In this document: positions 13,901 to 14,178 of the stretch, piece by piece | Layout of the letters: each line of letters starts with the position of its first letter | Numbering within the stretch: the stretch's first letter is position 1 | NCBI GenBank assembly: GCA_035691665.1 | Contig: DASSIS010000132.1 | Coordinates: forward strand, 1-14,178 | From: DASUBN01 sp035691665 | GTDB lineage: Bacteria; Pseudomonadota; Gammaproteobacteria; Natronospirales; REEB76 | DNA: 14,178 nucleotides | Reading direction: 5' to 3' | Position numbers and translations under genes: made by a program | Notes under the pieces: generated by a model | The model's database searches: none | What the model was told of the DNA's origin: nothing | The model's input: only the letters and a program-made list of their open reading frames with translations

Positions 13901-14178
13901 AGGTCCGCCCGGGCCGCGTTGATGGCCGCCTCCACGTCCCGGGCCGCGCCGTCCACGTCCCGGTCCAGGCCGAACTGCAGCACGATGCGGGTCGAGCCCA
14001 CGGAGCTCGAGGAGGTCATCTCCGTGACGTCGGCGATCTGGCCCAGGTGCCGCTCCAGAGGCGCGGCCACGGTGGAGGCCACGGTGTCGGGGCTCGCCCC
14101 GGGCAGGTTCGCCTGCACCGAGATGGTGGGGATGTCCACCTGGGGCAGCGGGGCCACGGGGAGCAGCGGGAAGGCGAA
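10963..14178 (-). CDS. mdtC: MdtC-like RND multidrug efflux permease, 5' end outside the window
   Basis: The visible 1071 codons begin in the frame FAFPLLPVAPLPQVDIP, so the N-terminus and most of TM1 are beyond the right edge; the GTG at 14157 is internal, not a start. The sequence follows MdtC/AcrB-type proton-driven pumps: GGSSLPAVR, MYLCGFSLDNLSL, the TM4 proton-relay pair in GFVVDDAIVVLEN (Asp codons at 13051-13056), GGIQADQSISFQ, FGQRQVSTLY, SVNHQGPF, GIVKKNAILMIDF (Lys codons 11308-11313) and CLLRFRPIMMTT. These residues indicate an active pump. Between SLKYIYVS and ETLIPLSSF lies an extra Ala/Ser/Gly-rich segment of about 66 residues, where E. coli MdtC has only a few. Full length should be about 1100 residues versus 1025 in E. 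coli. It is followed, with a 4-bp overlap, by the outer-membrane factor gene. Confidence 0.95.
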   Translation of the reverse strand, partial: FAFPLLPVAPLPQVDIPTISVQANLPGASPDTVASTVAAPLERHLGQIADVTEMTSSSSVGSTRIVLQFGLDRDVDGAARDVEAAINAARADLPTALRSNPSYHKANPADAPVLILSLTSSTLTQGQLYDAASNILQQRLSQLDGVGEVDLGGSSLPAVRVELNPTILAKYGIGSEDVRAALASANANSAKGALSFGGQHYQIYTNDQATQAAQYRDLVVAYRDNAPVRLSDVAAVNDSVENVRNAGLANGKPAVLVILYGKPGANVIQTVDGVLKMLPVLQASLPSNVDMRVALDRSATVRAALHDTEITLVAAVLLVILVVFLFLGDPRAALIPSVAVPISLIGTFAGMYLCGFSLDNLSLMALTISTGFVVDDAIVVLENITRHIEAGMPRMEAALKGAREVGFTVLSMSLSLVAVFLPILLMGGIVGRFFREFAMTLSLAIGVSLLVSLTTTPMMCSLLLRERQGRQQEQQPGRGARFFAAVKRGYASTLDSALRHPRIVLLALLTTIVLNFVLFVAVPKGFFPQEDTGMLIGGIQADQSISFQLMKRKFTQFMSLVQTDPEVANVVGFTGGRQLNSGFMFVTLKPLAERKLSADQVIGRLRPKLGAVTGAKLFLQAAQDFRAGGRQSNAEYQYTLESDSDAELYEWTPKLAAALQRSTVLADVNSDQQQGGLETDLVLDRDTMARLGITPAQVDNALYDAFGQRQVSTLYKQNNQYHVIMEVSPEYWQSPDSLKYIYVSTAGGAASGTQGTNAVTGTVSGKGRGASAAPTGAQVAADSARNAAINSIALSGRGPASNGAAVSTSAETLIPLSSFSHYEPGKTPLSVNHQGPFVASTVSFNVQPGKSLSDAVQAIRTAEVSIGMPATIHGTFAGTAQVFQQSLSSEPILILAALAAVYIVLGILYESYMHPLTILSTLPSAGVGALLASALFGVPFTIISMIGLILLIGIVKKNAILMIDFAIQAERAKDLSPVEAIREACLLRFRPIMMTTAAAMLGALPLVLVTGYGSELRFPLGISVIGGLVLSQILTLYTTPVVYLYLDRLRLKFQKRHEAAGFKPTPQGDHP

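Noticed and set aside
10963..14157. GTG at 14157 as the start of the permease
   Set aside because: The frame stays open to the window end and gives FAFPLLP, the normal residues before VAPLPQVD in this family; the codon is internal.
1..14178. tRNA, rRNA, CRISPR array or insertion-sequence transposase
   Set aside because: I saw no tRNA cloverleaf, no regularly spaced repeats and no transposase motifs; the two short repeat pairs are not CRISPR-like.

Overview
The window looks like chromosomal DNA of a GC-rich Pseudomonadota bacterium. Two lipoproteins with clear lipoboxes, a NodT/OprM-type outer-membrane factor, an MdtC-like RND permease and a TonB-type C-terminal domain all point to a Gram-negative double membrane. 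A Xanthomonadales-like gammaproteobacterium is a guess from gene style only. All protein-coding genes except one are on the minus strand.

Layout, left to right. (1) 1-1059: an AT-rich cassette with two minus-strand genes, a DUF4145/HEPN-type zinc-ribbon protein and the 5' part of an unknown protein that runs off the left edge. Its composition is unlike the rest of the window and suggests transfer. (2) 1095-2093: two copies of a ~48-bp repeat bracket a proline-rich lipoprotein and a 43-residue membrane protein. (3) 2102-8531: a long one-direction run of small membrane, zinc-ribbon and envelope proteins. It contains a two-TM CxxC protein, a ~1020-residue membrane-anchored helical-repeat protein, a RidA-family protein, four short overlapping or closely spaced genes (two are clear zinc-ribbon/two-TM paralogues), and a Sel1-like plus TonB-C lipoprotein. 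(4) 8532-9009: a 478-bp intergenic region with an operator-like inverted repeat and a row of hairpins. (5) 9010-9483: a plus-strand VOC (PhnB-like) protein. (6) 9503-14178: the end of a multidrug-efflux operon, with an MdtC-like RND permease (5' end outside the window) overlapping by 4 bp a NodT-family outer-membrane lipoprotein.

The efflux pair works as inner-membrane pump plus outer-membrane duct; the adaptor and any second permease should lie just beyond the right edge. The region 1194-8531 has no recognised pathway, but the spacing and shared architecture (metal-binding cysteine pairs facing the cytoplasm, membrane segments, lipoprotein or anchored periplasmic domains) fit an uncharacterised envelope-associated gene cluster. 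This cluster has been shaped by duplication. A 21-codon relic upstream of the gene at 2102-2650 matches, in frame and including the stop/start overlap, the tail of the zinc-ribbon gene at 6705-7085. That relic is the strongest unexpected signal in the window.
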